DNA of 64,000 nucleotides from Desulfuromonadales bacterium (GCA_024636295.1 JAGXHI010000066.1:62001-126000); one strand, 5' to 3'. Shown: positions 16,454 to 25,069, counted from the stretch's first letter. Translations and numbers: made by a program. The notes: generated by a model not told the origin, from the sequence alone.

Positions 16454-18691
16454 TCAGCCACCCAGCCCCAGGAGGGTTCCCCCCTGATAGATGAGGAAAG
16501 CCACGCTCCAGGCAAGCGCCGTCTGGTAGGCGAAGGCGACGCCGAACCATTTCCAGCCGCCGAACTCCTGGCGCATAGCGATGGCCACCACCACGCAGGG
16601 CATGTACAGCAGAACGAATGCCATGAACGCGTATGCCGTCAAGGGGGTGAAGGCCTCCCGGACGGAGTCCTTCAGGGGAGTGCCGCTCTCGTCTTCCGCA
16701 GCCAGGCTTGAGACCCCGAATGTGGCGACAACATTGGATGCGGCCTCACCGAATGCACCGAAGAAGGAGGTGGTCATCTCCGCCAGATCTTCTCCGAGGG
16801 TGGGCGGCGCCTCTGTGCTTTCTTCCTCTGCGGCGCCGGGTGCATAGATTTCACCCATGGTGCCGACGACGATTTCCTTGGCGATAATCCCGGTAATCAG
16901 GGATGAAGAGGCCTCCCAGGTACCGAAGCCGAGGGGCTCGAAGACGGGTGAGATGGCCTGCCCGGCCTGACCCAGGTAGGAGTCCTTTTTGCTCTCGACG
17001 CCCCAGGGGAGGTTGAGGAGGAACCAGACGAGGACCGAGACAGCGAGAATATAGGTGCCGGCTTTGATCAGGAAGTGCTTTCCCTTCTCCCAGGTATGAA
17101 GGCAGAGACTTCGGAAAGAGGGCATGCGGTAGGGGGGAAGTTCCATGATGAACATGGGAGTATCCCCCCGAAACAGGGTTTTCTTGAATATCAGGCCCAT
17201 TACGATCGCCAGGACGATCCCCATGACATACAGCGACCAGATGACCGTGCCGGCGGCCGCGCCGAAGAAAACGGCGACAAACAGAACGTAAACCGGCAGC
17301 CGCGCTCCGCAGGACATGAGGGGAATGAGCAGGGCGGTCAGCACCTTGTCCCGCTCGTTTTCCAGGGTTCGGGTGGCGTAGATGCCCGGAACGTTGCACC
17401 CGAAACCCAGAAGCATGGGGATGAAGGATTTGCCGTGCAGCCCGATCGCATGCATCGCCCGGTCCATGACGAAAGCGGCCCGCGCCATGTAGCCGCTTCC
17501 CTCCAGGAAGGTGATGAAAAACATCATGGCGAAGATGACCGGGACGAACACCAGCACGAAACCGACACCCGCCATGACGCCGTCCACGGCAAGGGAAATG
17601 GTCCAGGCGGGCGCTCCGACGGCCATGAGAATCGCCTCCGTCCACCGCATGAACGGCCCGGCGATCATGCCGTCGAGCCAGTCAGCAAAGGGTGTGGAAA
17701 CGTCGAAGGTCAGTTTGAATACGAGCCACATGGCCGCAAGAAAGATGGGGATTCCCAGGAATCGGTTGAGGACGACACGGTCTATCTTTTCCGTAATCTC
17801 CATCTTCCGGACCTCGGGCCTCTGCAGAACCTCCCGGGTGAGGCCGGCGGCAAGGCCGTAGCGGGCATCGGCCATATGCGCCTCGATGTCCTCTCCGTGG
17901 GCGTGCCGCAGATGATGAAGAGCCTCCTCCGGGAGATCCTCCGGGTGGATATTGACCTCTTTCAGAACCTCTGCGTCCCCTTCGATCAGCTTCAGCGCCA
18001 GCCATCTCAGGGGATATCTCCCGGCCAGTCCGGGATGCTTCGCCTGGAGCATCCCGCATGTCGAATCGACGGCCTCCTCGATATCGGCGCCATAATTGAG
18101 CTGTTCCGGTTTAGCGTCGGAGGATGCGCCTGCGGTTTCCAGAACCTTCTCCAGCAGGTTTTCCAAGCCGTTTTTCCTGGTGGCGGTCGTCGGGACGACG
18201 GAAATCCCGAGCATCTTTTCGATGGCCGGAATATCGATTTTGTAGCCTTTGGCTTCGGCCTCATCGAAGACGTTGAGGGCCATCACCACAGGAATCCCGA
18301 GCTCCAGGAGCTGGACCGTCAGATAGATGTTTCTCTCCAGGTTGGTGGCGTCAACGACATTGACGATGAGATCCGGACGCTCATGGACCAGATAGTCCCG
18401 GGCGATGATCTCCTCCTGACTGTATGGGGAAAGAGAGTAGGTGCCCGGGAGGTCCACCAGTCGGATGGGCTGTCCCTCGAAGTCGAAGCCAGCTTCCTTT
18501 TTCTCCACCGTCACCCCGGGCCAGTTTCCAACGTGCAGCCTCGACCCGGCAATGGCATTGATCAGGGTCGATTTTCCCGAGTTGGGATTGCCGGCGACGG
18601 CAACGGTAATGGTGCGCCGAGCGACCGGACGCAGATCGGGCTTTTTCGAACCTTCCAAAGCCTTTTCTTTGATTTTCTCGGCCCCGTTCAT
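16454..18691 (-). CDS. feoB: Ferrous iron transport protein B
   Basis: The 745-residue inner-membrane Fe(II) transporter has an N-terminal G domain with G1 GNPNSGKST (about residue 36), G3 DLPGTYSLSPYS and G4-like NVFD. A helical GDP-dissociation-inhibitor region follows, then two Gate domains with membrane segments such as FLEGSGYMARAAFVMD and LGFGCNVPGI, whose Cys is thought to line the pore. It overlaps feoA at 18688-18691. It is the core of the iron operon read from the 19337-19364 promoter. Length and motifs are intact. Confidence 0.97.
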   Translation of the reverse strand: MNGAEKIKEKALEGSKKPDLRPVARRTITVAVAGNPNSGKSTLINAIAGSRLHVGNWPGVTVEKKEAGFDFEGQPIRLVDLPGTYSLSPYSQEEIIARDYLVHERPDLIVNVVDATNLERNIYLTVQLLELGIPVVMALNVFDEAEAKGYKIDIPAIEKMLGISVVPTTATRKNGLENLLEKVLETAGASSDAKPEQLNYGADIEEAVDSTCGMLQAKHPGLAGRYPLRWLALKLIEGDAEVLKEVNIHPEDLPEEALHHLRHAHGEDIEAHMADARYGLAAGLTREVLQRPEVRKMEITEKIDRVVLNRFLGIPIFLAAMWLVFKLTFDVSTPFADWLDGMIAGPFMRWTEAILMAVGAPAWTISLAVDGVMAGVGFVLVFVPVIFAMMFFITFLEGSGYMARAAFVMDRAMHAIGLHGKSFIPMLLGFGCNVPGIYATRTLENERDKVLTALLIPLMSCGARLPVYVLFVAVFFGAAAGTVIWSLYVMGIVLAIVMGLIFKKTLFRGDTPMFIMELPPYRMPSFRSLCLHTWEKGKHFLIKAGTYILAVSVLVWFLLNLPWGVESKKDSYLGQAGQAISPVFEPLGFGTWEASSSLITGIIAKEIVVGTMGEIYAPGAAEEESTEAPPTLGEDLAEMTTSFFGAFGEAASNVVATFGVSSLAAEDESGTPLKDSVREAFTPLTAYAFMAFVLLYMPCVVVAIAMRQEFGGWKWFGVAFAYQTALAWSVAFLIYQGGTLLGLGG

Positions 18692-18915
18692 TGAACTTCC
18701 TCCACTCCGATTCCCTCCGCTTCTTTCTTCCGCAGGGAAAGACTATAATTTTTCACCCTCACCTCGATGGGATCGCCGAGGGGGGCGACTTTGAGCACCT
18801 TGATTTCCTCGCCCACCAGAACGCCCATATCCATCAATCTTCTTCTCAAGGGGCCGATTGTGCCGATGGACGTGATCTTTCCCGTTTCACCCGGTTTGAG
18901 TTTCGCCAGATTCAT
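18688..18915 (-). CDS. feoA: Ferrous iron transport protein A
   Basis: The 75-residue SH3-like FeoA protein has the conserved pattern MNLAKLKPGETGKI, RRLMDMGVLVGEEIKVL and APLGDPIEVRV. It binds the FeoB G domain and is needed for Fe(II) uptake. The stop overlaps the feoB start by 4 bp, so translation is coupled. It lies directly downstream of a second, longer FeoA-like gene. Confidence 0.95.
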   Translation of the reverse strand: MNLAKLKPGETGKITSIGTIGPLRRRLMDMGVLVGEEIKVLKVAPLGDPIEVRVKNYSLSLRKKEAEGIGVEEVQ

Positions 18916-18918
18916 GCC

Positions 18919-19218
18919 TTACCTCCGCACCATAATTTTCATTGCCATGCCCCGATCGATTGCTATCCGGGATTCATCGATTCTGAGCAGGATCGGCCCG
19001 CCGCTGTTGTTGAGCATCTCGACGACCTTTCCGATTCGGAATCCCATGTCTTCAATGCGCACGTCGCCTTTTTTGCGATCCGGGCCGCAGCTGCCGCAGC
19101 AGGACCCTCCTTCCCTCTGTTTTCCGTGAAGATGTGCTCTGATATTTACAATTTCCCCCTTTTCTCCGGGGCTCATCAGTCCGAGGGGCATCATGGTTCC
19201 TTCAGCTCCTTTTTCCAT
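18919..19218 (-). CDS. Second FeoA-domain protein with Cys-rich insert
   Basis: The 99-residue FeoA-type SH3 domain (LMSPGEKGEIVNI and MGFRIGKVVEMLNNSGGPILL) carries an insert GGSCCGSCGPDRKKG in the middle, with three Cys that could bind Fe or a cluster. It is the first gene of the feo transcript. The start may be ATG 19218, or ATG 19194, which has AAGGAG upstream. A perfect 9-bp hairpin at 19237-19259 lies just before it. A double-FeoA arrangement is known in related anaerobes. Confidence 0.88.
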   Translation of the reverse strand: MEKGAEGTMMPLGLMSPGEKGEIVNIRAHLHGKQREGGSCCGSCGPDRKKGDVRIEDMGFRIGKVVEMLNNSGGPILLRIDESRIAIDRGMAMKIMVRR

Positions 19219-19236
19219 GCAAAGTCCTGCAGAAGA

Positions 19237-19259
19237 GGTGGACGGAAAAACCGTCCACC
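19237..19259 (-). promoter_or_regulatory. 9-bp hairpin in the feo 5' untranslated region
   Basis: GGTGGACGG (19237-19245) and CCGTCCACC (19251-19259) form a perfect stem with a 5-nt loop, 18 nt upstream of the first FeoA start. In the transcript it would sit directly before the ribosome site. It is not followed by a U tract, so it is probably a translation- or stability-affecting element rather than a terminator. Confidence 0.5.
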
Positions 19260-19336
19260 CCGGCGGATAAGGTTTAAATTCAGAAATGATTATTTAATAA
19301 AGAGGAGAACAATCGTGAAATTGAAAATTGATGTCG

Positions 19337-19364
19337 ATTTTATACACGGGAACCAGGAAGTCAA
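19337..19364 (-). promoter_or_regulatory. Candidate sigma-70 promoter of the feo operon
   Basis: On the minus strand TTGACT (19359-19364) and TAAAAT (19337-19342) are spaced by 16 bp; an overlapping TATAAA also lies at the -10. It lies about 120 bp before the first feoA start. The Fur-like site at 19368-19386 lies immediately upstream of the -35. Confidence 0.6.
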
Positions 19365-19367
19365 GAC

Positions 19368-19386
19368 AAAAATGATAATCGTTTTC
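19368..19386. promoter_or_regulatory. Fur box
   Basis: AAAAATGATAATCGTTTTC matches the 19-bp Fur consensus GATAATGATAATCATTATC at 15 of 19 positions. It abuts the -35 of the feo promoter, a position suited to iron-dependent repression. Fur control of feoAB is established in many proteobacteria; here it is inferred from the site. Confidence 0.75.
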
Positions 19387-19407
19387 ATTTGCTTGAAAAA
19401 ATAATAT

Positions 19408-19710
19408 TCACTGCTTCAATTCCACAACCTCTTCCTGCATGCAGTTCAGACAGTTGCGCAGGGTACAGACCCCGCAGGAATGATAAAAGTAAATGGGGAT
19501 GTCATTCGCCTTGGCCGTCTCCGTTGCTTCCTTCTTGGCATTGTGGGAGATCTTGTTTGTGAAGATGATCAGGGCATCCATGTTCTGGAGTTTTGCCGCC
19601 ATCTTCCCCTGGTAGCGTGTGAAAACTTTCAGATCGATGCCGAATTTCCCGGCTTCGCGGATATAATTTTTTTCCAGGCGATCCATTCCGCCGATGAGTC
19701 CGATGCACAT
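19408..19710 (-). CDS. DUF2325-domain protein
   Basis: The 100-residue Rossmann-like protein has the DUF2325 pattern: CIGLIGGMDRLEKNY at the start, DALIIFTNKISHNAKKEA in the middle, and FYHSCGVCTLRNCLNC near the end with four Cys. The function is unknown; the cysteines suggest metal or redox sensing. It lies upstream of the feo promoter on the same strand but is separated by that promoter. It may be transcribed on its own. Confidence 0.85.
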   Translation of the reverse strand: MCIGLIGGMDRLEKNYIREAGKFGIDLKVFTRYQGKMAAKLQNMDALIIFTNKISHNAKKEATETAKANDIPIYFYHSCGVCTLRNCLNCMQEEVVELKQ

Positions 19711-19963
19711 GATGACCTCCTTAGCCGGCTGATAAAAAACGCCCGTCGGCGGAATTTACAAATTTTCTTTGGGAATTGAGGGGATTTCCACCGGACATTT
19801 TGTTCATCCTGAATTATGGAAGTACAAAACTGTCAGTGTTTTTGTAAATGATATTCGTTTTCAATTAAATGTCAAGGAAAAATCCCTGATTTTTTCTCCT
19901 CAATGTCCATTCCGCGTTCCAAAACGCCTCGACGCGCTCGTCCAAATCGGTTATATTCGCTCC

Positions 19964-21220
19964 ATGCCTATAATAATACTTGTTCTTTTTCTTCTGATGC
20001 TGGTTCTCCGCTATTCTCTTCGCTGGCTCAACCTGCGCCACCTCCGGCGCTTCGGCCATTGTATTCCTCCCGGATTTGAAGAGGTCGCGGATTCGGAGAC
20101 TCTCCGGAAAACGACGGACTACACCCTCGCACAGAGCCGTGCGGGACTGGCGGAATCGCTGTCCTCCAATCTTCTTCTGATCCTCTTTTTCTTCGGCGGC
20201 CTGCTTCCCCTGTACGACCGGTACATCGGTTCACTGTCCTCCGGGTTCATAACGACGGGACTTCTTTTCTATCTCGGCCTGTTCCTGTTGCAGGCCCTTT
20301 TCGATTCGCCATTCAGCCTCTACAGGACTTTTCGCCTGGAAAATCGCTTCGGTTTCAATACGACCACGCCGAAATTGTGGTTGAGCGATTTTCTCAAATC
20401 CACGTTGCTTTCACTGGTTCTGCTGACGGCTCTGATCGCCGGCGCTCTCTGGCTGATCCGCAGCGCTCCCGAGAGCTGGTGGATCTGGGTCTGGGGGTTT
20501 TTTGCCCTGGTCACCTTCTTTCTGATGTTTCTATCCCCCTACCTGATCGAACCCCTGTTTTTTAAATTCGAACCGGTCCGAAAAGAGAAGCTGCGCGGAG
20601 AGATCGAGAAACTGATGGAGCAGGCCGGGCTCCGGGTTCGAGCGGTCCTTCAGGTGGACGCCTCGAAACGCAGCCGGCACTCCAATGCCTATTTCACCGG
20701 CATCGGGCGGGTCAAGCGGATCGTGCTTTTCGATACGCTGCTGGAGCAGATGGAGGACAGGGAGATTCTGGCCGTCCTTGCACACGAGGTCGGCCACTGG
20801 AAGAAGGGACACATCTGGAAGAGAATTCTGATGTCGGAAGCCGGTTTATTGATTTTCTTCTATCTGGCTCATCGCCTGCTGGAAGGGGGTATGGCCGGCC
20901 AGGCGCTCGGCATGCCGGAAGTCACCTTTTTTGCCGAAACACTCATAGTCGGACTGCTGGCGTCCATAGCTCTTTTCCCTCTCTCGCCCATTCTCAATGG
21001 CCTTTCAAGACGACATGAGCGGCAGGCGGATGATTTCGCCTGCGACCTGACCAGAGATGCGGGGGCCATGGCCTCTGCCCTGGTCAAACTCTCCAGGGAA
21101 AACCTGGCAAATCTGCATCCTCATCCCCTGTTCGCCTGGTTCCATTATTCCCACCCGCCGATGGCGGAGAGGGTCGGAAATCTCAGGTCCCGGGCGGAGG
21201 AAAACCAGCCGGAACCCTGA
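19964..21220 (+). CDS. M48-family (Ste24/HtpX-like) membrane metalloprotease
   Basis: The 418-residue protein has several N-terminal membrane helices (starting MPIIILVLFLLMLVL), a Ste24-type N-domain (FDSPFSLYRTFRLENRFGF), and the zinc site HEVGHWKKGH near residue 267. A second ligand segment ERQADDFACDL follows near 347. This matches CAAX-prenyl-protease-like M48 peptidases of bacteria, which act in the inner membrane on misfolded or specific substrates. ATG 19964 is chosen because the chain then begins with a membrane segment; the frame is open further upstream without homology. Confidence 0.85.
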   Translation: MPIIILVLFLLMLVLRYSLRWLNLRHLRRFGHCIPPGFEEVADSETLRKTTDYTLAQSRAGLAESLSSNLLLILFFFGGLLPLYDRYIGSLSSGFITTGLLFYLGLFLLQALFDSPFSLYRTFRLENRFGFNTTTPKLWLSDFLKSTLLSLVLLTALIAGALWLIRSAPESWWIWVWGFFALVTFFLMFLSPYLIEPLFFKFEPVRKEKLRGEIEKLMEQAGLRVRAVLQVDASKRSRHSNAYFTGIGRVKRIVLFDTLLEQMEDREILAVLAHEVGHWKKGHIWKRILMSEAGLLIFFYLAHRLLEGGMAGQALGMPEVTFFAETLIVGLLASIALFPLSPILNGLSRRHERQADDFACDLTRDAGAMASALVKLSRENLANLHPHPLFAWFHYSHPPMAERVGNLRSRAEENQPEP

Positions 21221-21233
21221 TTCTCGTCATTTT

Positions 21234-23543
21234 TTACCAGGTGGTGGAAAACCGTCTTATTTCGCTCTCTGAACTTCCGCCGCGTCCATCTTCGGCGATG
21301 ACTTTCCAGTAATAGGTGGCGGAATGATTAAGACCGCTGACCTTTGCGGTCGCCTCGCTGCTGTCGTTATCCACCCCTCCTCCTCCACAGGAAGTTAGAA
21401 AGGCTGCAAAAAGTATCAGCAGCAGAAGGCCGGATAATCCTTTCCCCCATTTTCGTTTTTCCCGAAAAGCCATCCACAGAGGCAGCAGCACCGCCCATAT
21501 CCCGAAGCTTGCAACGAGCAGGTTTTTTCCGCTCGTTCCAGCCATTTTCACTTCCCTGGCGCCTGAGAAATTCTCGCTGCTCGAACAAAGAAGGCTATAT
21601 TCCACAGGATCTCCATCCGGATCGACGGATCGCTTCCATCGGAATGTAACCGTTAGCCCGAGGTCCCCTTCGCCGTTGTCGGGAGACAGGAGAATGGGCT
21701 GCGAAGGAGGATGGTTGACCTGGGGCGAAAGACCTCTGCCGCTGACGGAAACGGTCAGGGCGGCCTCATCGGGGTCGTCGGAAGGTATATCGAAGGCATC
21801 CTGGAATGCTCCCGTTGCCTGGGGGGAGAAGGTCACTTCCAACCGGCAGCTTTCTCCCGGGGAAAGGACCTGTCCGGTACACTCGTCGAAATCGATGGCA
21901 AAGGGAGGCGCCAGAGGATTGGCTTCCCCGATCATCCCGAGGGTCAGGTCGGCATCTCCACGGTTTACGATTTCCGCTCCGGTGAAGGAGGAGCGACCTT
22001 CCGTCAGGTCCTGGAAGGGAAGTCGCAGATCGTCTCCGGGCTCCAGGCCATCGAGAACAGCGATATCCGGCACGGGCAGAAGGGTGCCTTCTCCTTCGAG
22101 TGTGAGCGTCAATGAGGGTTCTTCGGGGTCATTGGAAAGGATTTTCACGGCATCGGTGAAGAACCCGGGCGACGAGGGAAGAAAGCCGACCTGGAATGTG
22201 CAGCTATTCCCCGGCTTCAGAGCGGCGTTTGAACAGTCGTCGGCCACCAGTTCAAAGGGGGTAGACAGGTCGGGAGCAATGGATTCCAGGCGCAGGTCGG
22301 CATCTCCCTCATTGGTTATGGTGACGGTGGCTTCCCTGGTCGTGCCCTGATTGACAGATCCGAAGGCGAGTCGCCGATCGTCGGAGGGGGAGATCGAGTC
22401 GGAAACTTCCAAAGCGGGCATAGGCTGAAGGACGCCTGTTCCATGGACGGATATGGTCAGCGAAGGCCGGTCCGGATCATCGGAGGTGATTTCAAAGGAA
22501 TCCGCAAACGCTCCGGATTCCATGGGGGAGAATGTGACAGCGATCATACAGGTGTTTCCCGGATTCAGGGCGCGGTCGGAACAGTCGGCGTCGTCCAGGG
22601 CGAAAGGCGCCTGCAGGGACGAAATTCTTCCGATATTCAGTTCGGCCTCTCCCCGGTTGGCGAGGGTAACCGTCGCCCGGGCGGTCTGTCCCTGGAGGAT
22701 TTGTCCGAAAGAGATTCTCTGGTCATCTGCGGGAGAAACCGAATCGGTCGCTTCGATATCCGGCACGGGCAGGTCGGCGGCGGATCCGGTCATGGTGAAA
22801 GAGATCATCCCCTTGTCCGGGTCGTTGGAGGGGATATCGAAGGAATCGGAGAAGTCCACCGCTGACAAGGGGTTGAATTCTACTTCCAGAATACAGCTCT
22901 CATCAGGCCTTAACGATCGACCAGAACACCCGTCAGTCGCAAGAAAGAAAGGATCCCGTAGTGGGTCGGCAAGGGCAATCGATCCGATCGACAATTCCGC
23001 GCCGCCCATATTCCGAAGTGTGACTGTCTCTTGACGGAGACTGCCCGTCGTCATCTCCCCGAAGGGGATAGTCCGATCGTCATCGGGGGGGACCGAATCC
23101 CGCACCCGGAGGTTCGGGCCTGGGCGCCCATACCCGCTCAAGCTTGCGGTGACGATTTCATCTTCCGGGTCGTCGGAGGGGATCAGAAGATCGGCTGTTT
23201 TCTCCCCCTCGTTAAAGGGAGCGAAAATCACTTCGATTCCGCAGCTCCTTTCGGAGACCACCTTCTTGCCCGAGCATTCGTCATTGCCGATGCGGAAGTG
23301 CCAGGCATCGGAACCCTCGATGATGATGGTCCCGATGGCCAGGTTTCCGTCCCCATCATTGGAAATGATGAAGGTTTCCGAGACCTCGGAGCCCGCCGGA
23401 ACTTCTCCGAAATCCATGCTCAAAGGATTCAGCTCCAGTGCGGGCTCTTTTTTTGCCAAGGGGAGGATGGCCGCCTGCAGGGGAACCCCGGAGGCGGCGA
23501 CAAGGAATAATGTCATGCACGCCATTAAAAAAGCTTTTTTCAA
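21234..23543 (-). CDS. Choice-of-anchor-D (ASH-repeat) surface protein with membrane segments inside an FN3-like domain
   Basis: The 769-residue protein starts at TTG 23543, with AGGAG 7 nt upstream and a clean signal peptide (KKAFLMACMTLFLVAASG). Five ASH/choice-of-anchor-D repeats of about 105 residues follow (FGEVPAGSEVSETF, FGEMTTGSLRQETV and similar, each ending near SNDPD or SDDPD). A fibronectin-III-like domain comes last (HPPSQPILLSPDNGEGDLG onward, ending TTYYWKV-like ATYYWKVIAEDG). That domain is interrupted by two hydrophobic segments and LFAAFLTSCGGGG, which looks like a lipobox. It is probably an exported or envelope-bound structural protein. Confidence 0.8.
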   Translation of the reverse strand: MKKAFLMACMTLFLVAASGVPLQAAILPLAKKEPALELNPLSMDFGEVPAGSEVSETFIISNDGDGNLAIGTIIIEGSDAWHFRIGNDECSGKKVVSERSCGIEVIFAPFNEGEKTADLLIPSDDPEDEIVTASLSGYGRPGPNLRVRDSVPPDDDRTIPFGEMTTGSLRQETVTLRNMGGAELSIGSIALADPLRDPFFLATDGCSGRSLRPDESCILEVEFNPLSAVDFSDSFDIPSNDPDKGMISFTMTGSAADLPVPDIEATDSVSPADDQRISFGQILQGQTARATVTLANRGEAELNIGRISSLQAPFALDDADCSDRALNPGNTCMIAVTFSPMESGAFADSFEITSDDPDRPSLTISVHGTGVLQPMPALEVSDSISPSDDRRLAFGSVNQGTTREATVTITNEGDADLRLESIAPDLSTPFELVADDCSNAALKPGNSCTFQVGFLPSSPGFFTDAVKILSNDPEEPSLTLTLEGEGTLLPVPDIAVLDGLEPGDDLRLPFQDLTEGRSSFTGAEIVNRGDADLTLGMIGEANPLAPPFAIDFDECTGQVLSPGESCRLEVTFSPQATGAFQDAFDIPSDDPDEAALTVSVSGRGLSPQVNHPPSQPILLSPDNGEGDLGLTVTFRWKRSVDPDGDPVEYSLLCSSSENFSGAREVKMAGTSGKNLLVASFGIWAVLLPLWMAFREKRKWGKGLSGLLLLILFAAFLTSCGGGGVDNDSSEATAKVSGLNHSATYYWKVIAEDGRGGSSESEIRRFSTTW

Positions 23544-23674
23544 GTGGCGCTCCTGCTTATATGCGATAGGAATTCGGAAACTTCGTCTACGGTTTATACA
23601 CAACAACTCCAGTGATGGCTCTACAGATTAGATCGGATAAACCGGTTGAATTCAGGGAATGACCGCGTTGAATT

Positions 23675-23727
23675 ATCATCTGCGGGAGTCGGCGGGACCG
23701 ATCCGGTCCCGCCGACTGGCAGATGAT
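23675..23727 (-). terminator. Long hairpin after the dodecin gene
   Basis: AGTCGGCGGGACCG (23687-23700) pairs perfectly with CGGTCCCGCCGACT (23704-23717) around a 3-nt loop. An outer ATCATCTGC (23675-23683) pairs with GCAGATGAT (23719-23727). It begins 2 bp after the dodecin stop codon. No U tract follows on the minus strand, so it may act as an RNA 3' stabiliser rather than a true terminator. Confidence 0.6.
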
Positions 23728-23729
23728 CG

Positions 23730-23930
23730 TCAGTGCTTGACCACGAAAGTTATTTTGGCATTGATCCTGTAGCGTACGACCTTGTTGTTTTCCACCAGGG
23801 CCTGGAATTCCTTGAAATAAACGTGGCGGATTTCGTCAATGGTCTGGCTTGCTTCGGCGACCGCCGATTCCACGGCGGCTTCTATGGTATCGCCTTCGGC
23901 CAGAATTTCGATGACTTTTGCAATCGACAT
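23730..23930 (-). CDS. Dodecin family flavin-binding protein
   Basis: The 66-residue protein has the full dodecin pattern: SIAKVIEILAEGDTIEAAVES, then an IDEIRHVYFKEFQALVENNKV beta strand pair and VRYRINAKITFVV. Dodecins form dodecameric hollow shells that bind flavins or CoA. The gene stands alone between the ASH-repeat gene and ppa, followed by a strong hairpin. Confidence 0.93.
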   Translation of the reverse strand: MSIAKVIEILAEGDTIEAAVESAVAEASQTIDEIRHVYFKEFQALVENNKVVRYRINAKITFVVKH

Positions 23931-24072
23931 GAGTACCTCCTGCTCGTGTTAAAAAATTAACGTGTTCAAACCTTCTAGCACAAATTCATGTCAATTCAAG
24001 GCCGGTGCAGTTCGAAAGGAAATCCGCGCCCACTGAATGGGAGGTCAATCTGCTGGGGGATTCTCATTCCTA

Positions 24073-24603
24073 TCAGGAAAAAGCCTCCCGATAGCGCTGG
24101 AGGGATTCTCGGATGATACGGTTTGCGAGCTCCGGTCCCTGGACCACCTCCACATAGACTCTCTTTTTCTCCAGCGTCTTGTATTCCTCAAAGAATTTTT
24201 CCATTTCCAGCACGCTGTACCTGGGGATCTCTCTGTGATGGCGGTAGGATGCGAAGGCGGGATCGTGGACGCTGACCGCAATGATCTTGTCGTCGATGCC
24301 CTTTTCATCTTCCATGCGGATGATGCCGATGGACCGGGCGTCCAGAATCGTCAGGGGATGAACCGGCTCCAGACAGAGAACCAGGACATCCAGGGCGTCG
24401 CCGTCCTCCCCCAGGGTGCGTGGAATAAACCCGTAGTTTGCGGGATAATGAACGGCGCCGTGCAGCACCCGGTCCAGGCGCAGCATCCCGGTTTTTTTGT
24501 CCAGCTCGTACTTGTTTCTGCTTCCCTTGGGGATCTCGATGACCGTCGGAAAGAACTCCTCCAGCTGCTTCTCGTCCACATGGATGTCATGCCAGGGATT
24601 CAT
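24073..24603 (-). CDS. ppa: Inorganic pyrophosphatase (class I)
   Basis: The 176-residue soluble family I pyrophosphatase shows the signature DGDALDVLV near residue 65, with the three Asp that bind Mg2+. Further catalytic segments are KYELDKKTG, YPANYGFIP and RIIRESLQRY. It hydrolyses PPi from biosynthetic reactions in the cytosol. The start overlaps the stop of the UPF0182 remnant by 4 bp, so it was probably once coupled to a full UPF0182 gene. Confidence 0.95.
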   Translation of the reverse strand: MNPWHDIHVDEKQLEEFFPTVIEIPKGSRNKYELDKKTGMLRLDRVLHGAVHYPANYGFIPRTLGEDGDALDVLVLCLEPVHPLTILDARSIGIIRMEDEKGIDDKIIAVSVHDPAFASYRHHREIPRYSVLEMEKFFEEYKTLEKKRVYVEVVQGPELANRIIRESLQRYREAFS

Positions 24604-25019
24604 GGGACTCCTTCCTCATCGACGGGGGGAACCGCCGGTTCTTCCAGGAGTTGCTGCAGCTTTTCCATTGCCCGCCCGAATTCGCTCCAGTCGCCCCCCC
24701 GCAGGGCCTCCTGGGCCCTTCGAAAGGTCTCGCGGGCCTCTGGAACCTGCGGCGCCGCCGCGCCTGGCGCCTTCTCCTCCCGCCCCGGGACGGCGCCGAA
24801 AACCGCAAGTACCGCGGCCTCGAGCGTCGGCTCCATGGCCACCTTGTCGTTGTACGCCACGATGACACGGCGAAGCTGCGGAATATCCATCTGCTCGGAT
24901 CTCAGAAAGACGGGTTCCACATAGATGAAGGATTCGCCGATCGGAATGACCAGCAGGTTGCCGCGTATCACCTGCGAGCCCCGCTGGTCTGCAAGTCCCG
25001 GAAGACCGCCCAGGCAACT
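24600..25019 (-). pseudogene. C-terminal remnant of a UPF0182-family membrane protein
   Basis: From about 25019 the frame reads CLGGLPGLADQRGSQVIRGN and continues LLVIPIGESFIYVEPVFLRS, EQMDIPQLRRVIVAYNDKVA and MEPTLEAA, the conserved end of UPF0182 proteins (normally about 900 residues). Only about 140 residues remain, with an acidic tail ending at 24600. The N-terminal membrane part is missing and the upstream sequence belongs to the cytochrome operon. A GTG at 24971 could start translation of a stub. This looks like a deletion scar. Confidence 0.75.
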
Positions 25020-25069
25020 GTCAGCCCAATGATGAAAATCGCGAATAAAAAATCCCCCGATTCCCTCAT
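24968..25069 (-). CDS. Possible 33-residue membrane peptide coupled to the CbcL-like gene
   Basis: ATG 25069 overlaps the stop of the CbcL-like gene as ATGA. The frame encodes MRESGDFLFAIFIIGLTVAW and ends RDLQTSGARR, one membrane helix with charged flanks. The tail overlaps the UPF0182 remnant in another frame. It could be a true small subunit or the stub of a longer, deleted gene. Confidence 0.35.
   Translation of the reverse strand: MRESGDFLFAIFIIGLTVAWAVFRDLQTSGARR

Noticed and set aside
17075..18694. 539-codon open frame on the plus strand opposite feoB
   Set aside because: Antisense shadow without any family signature; feoB is certain.
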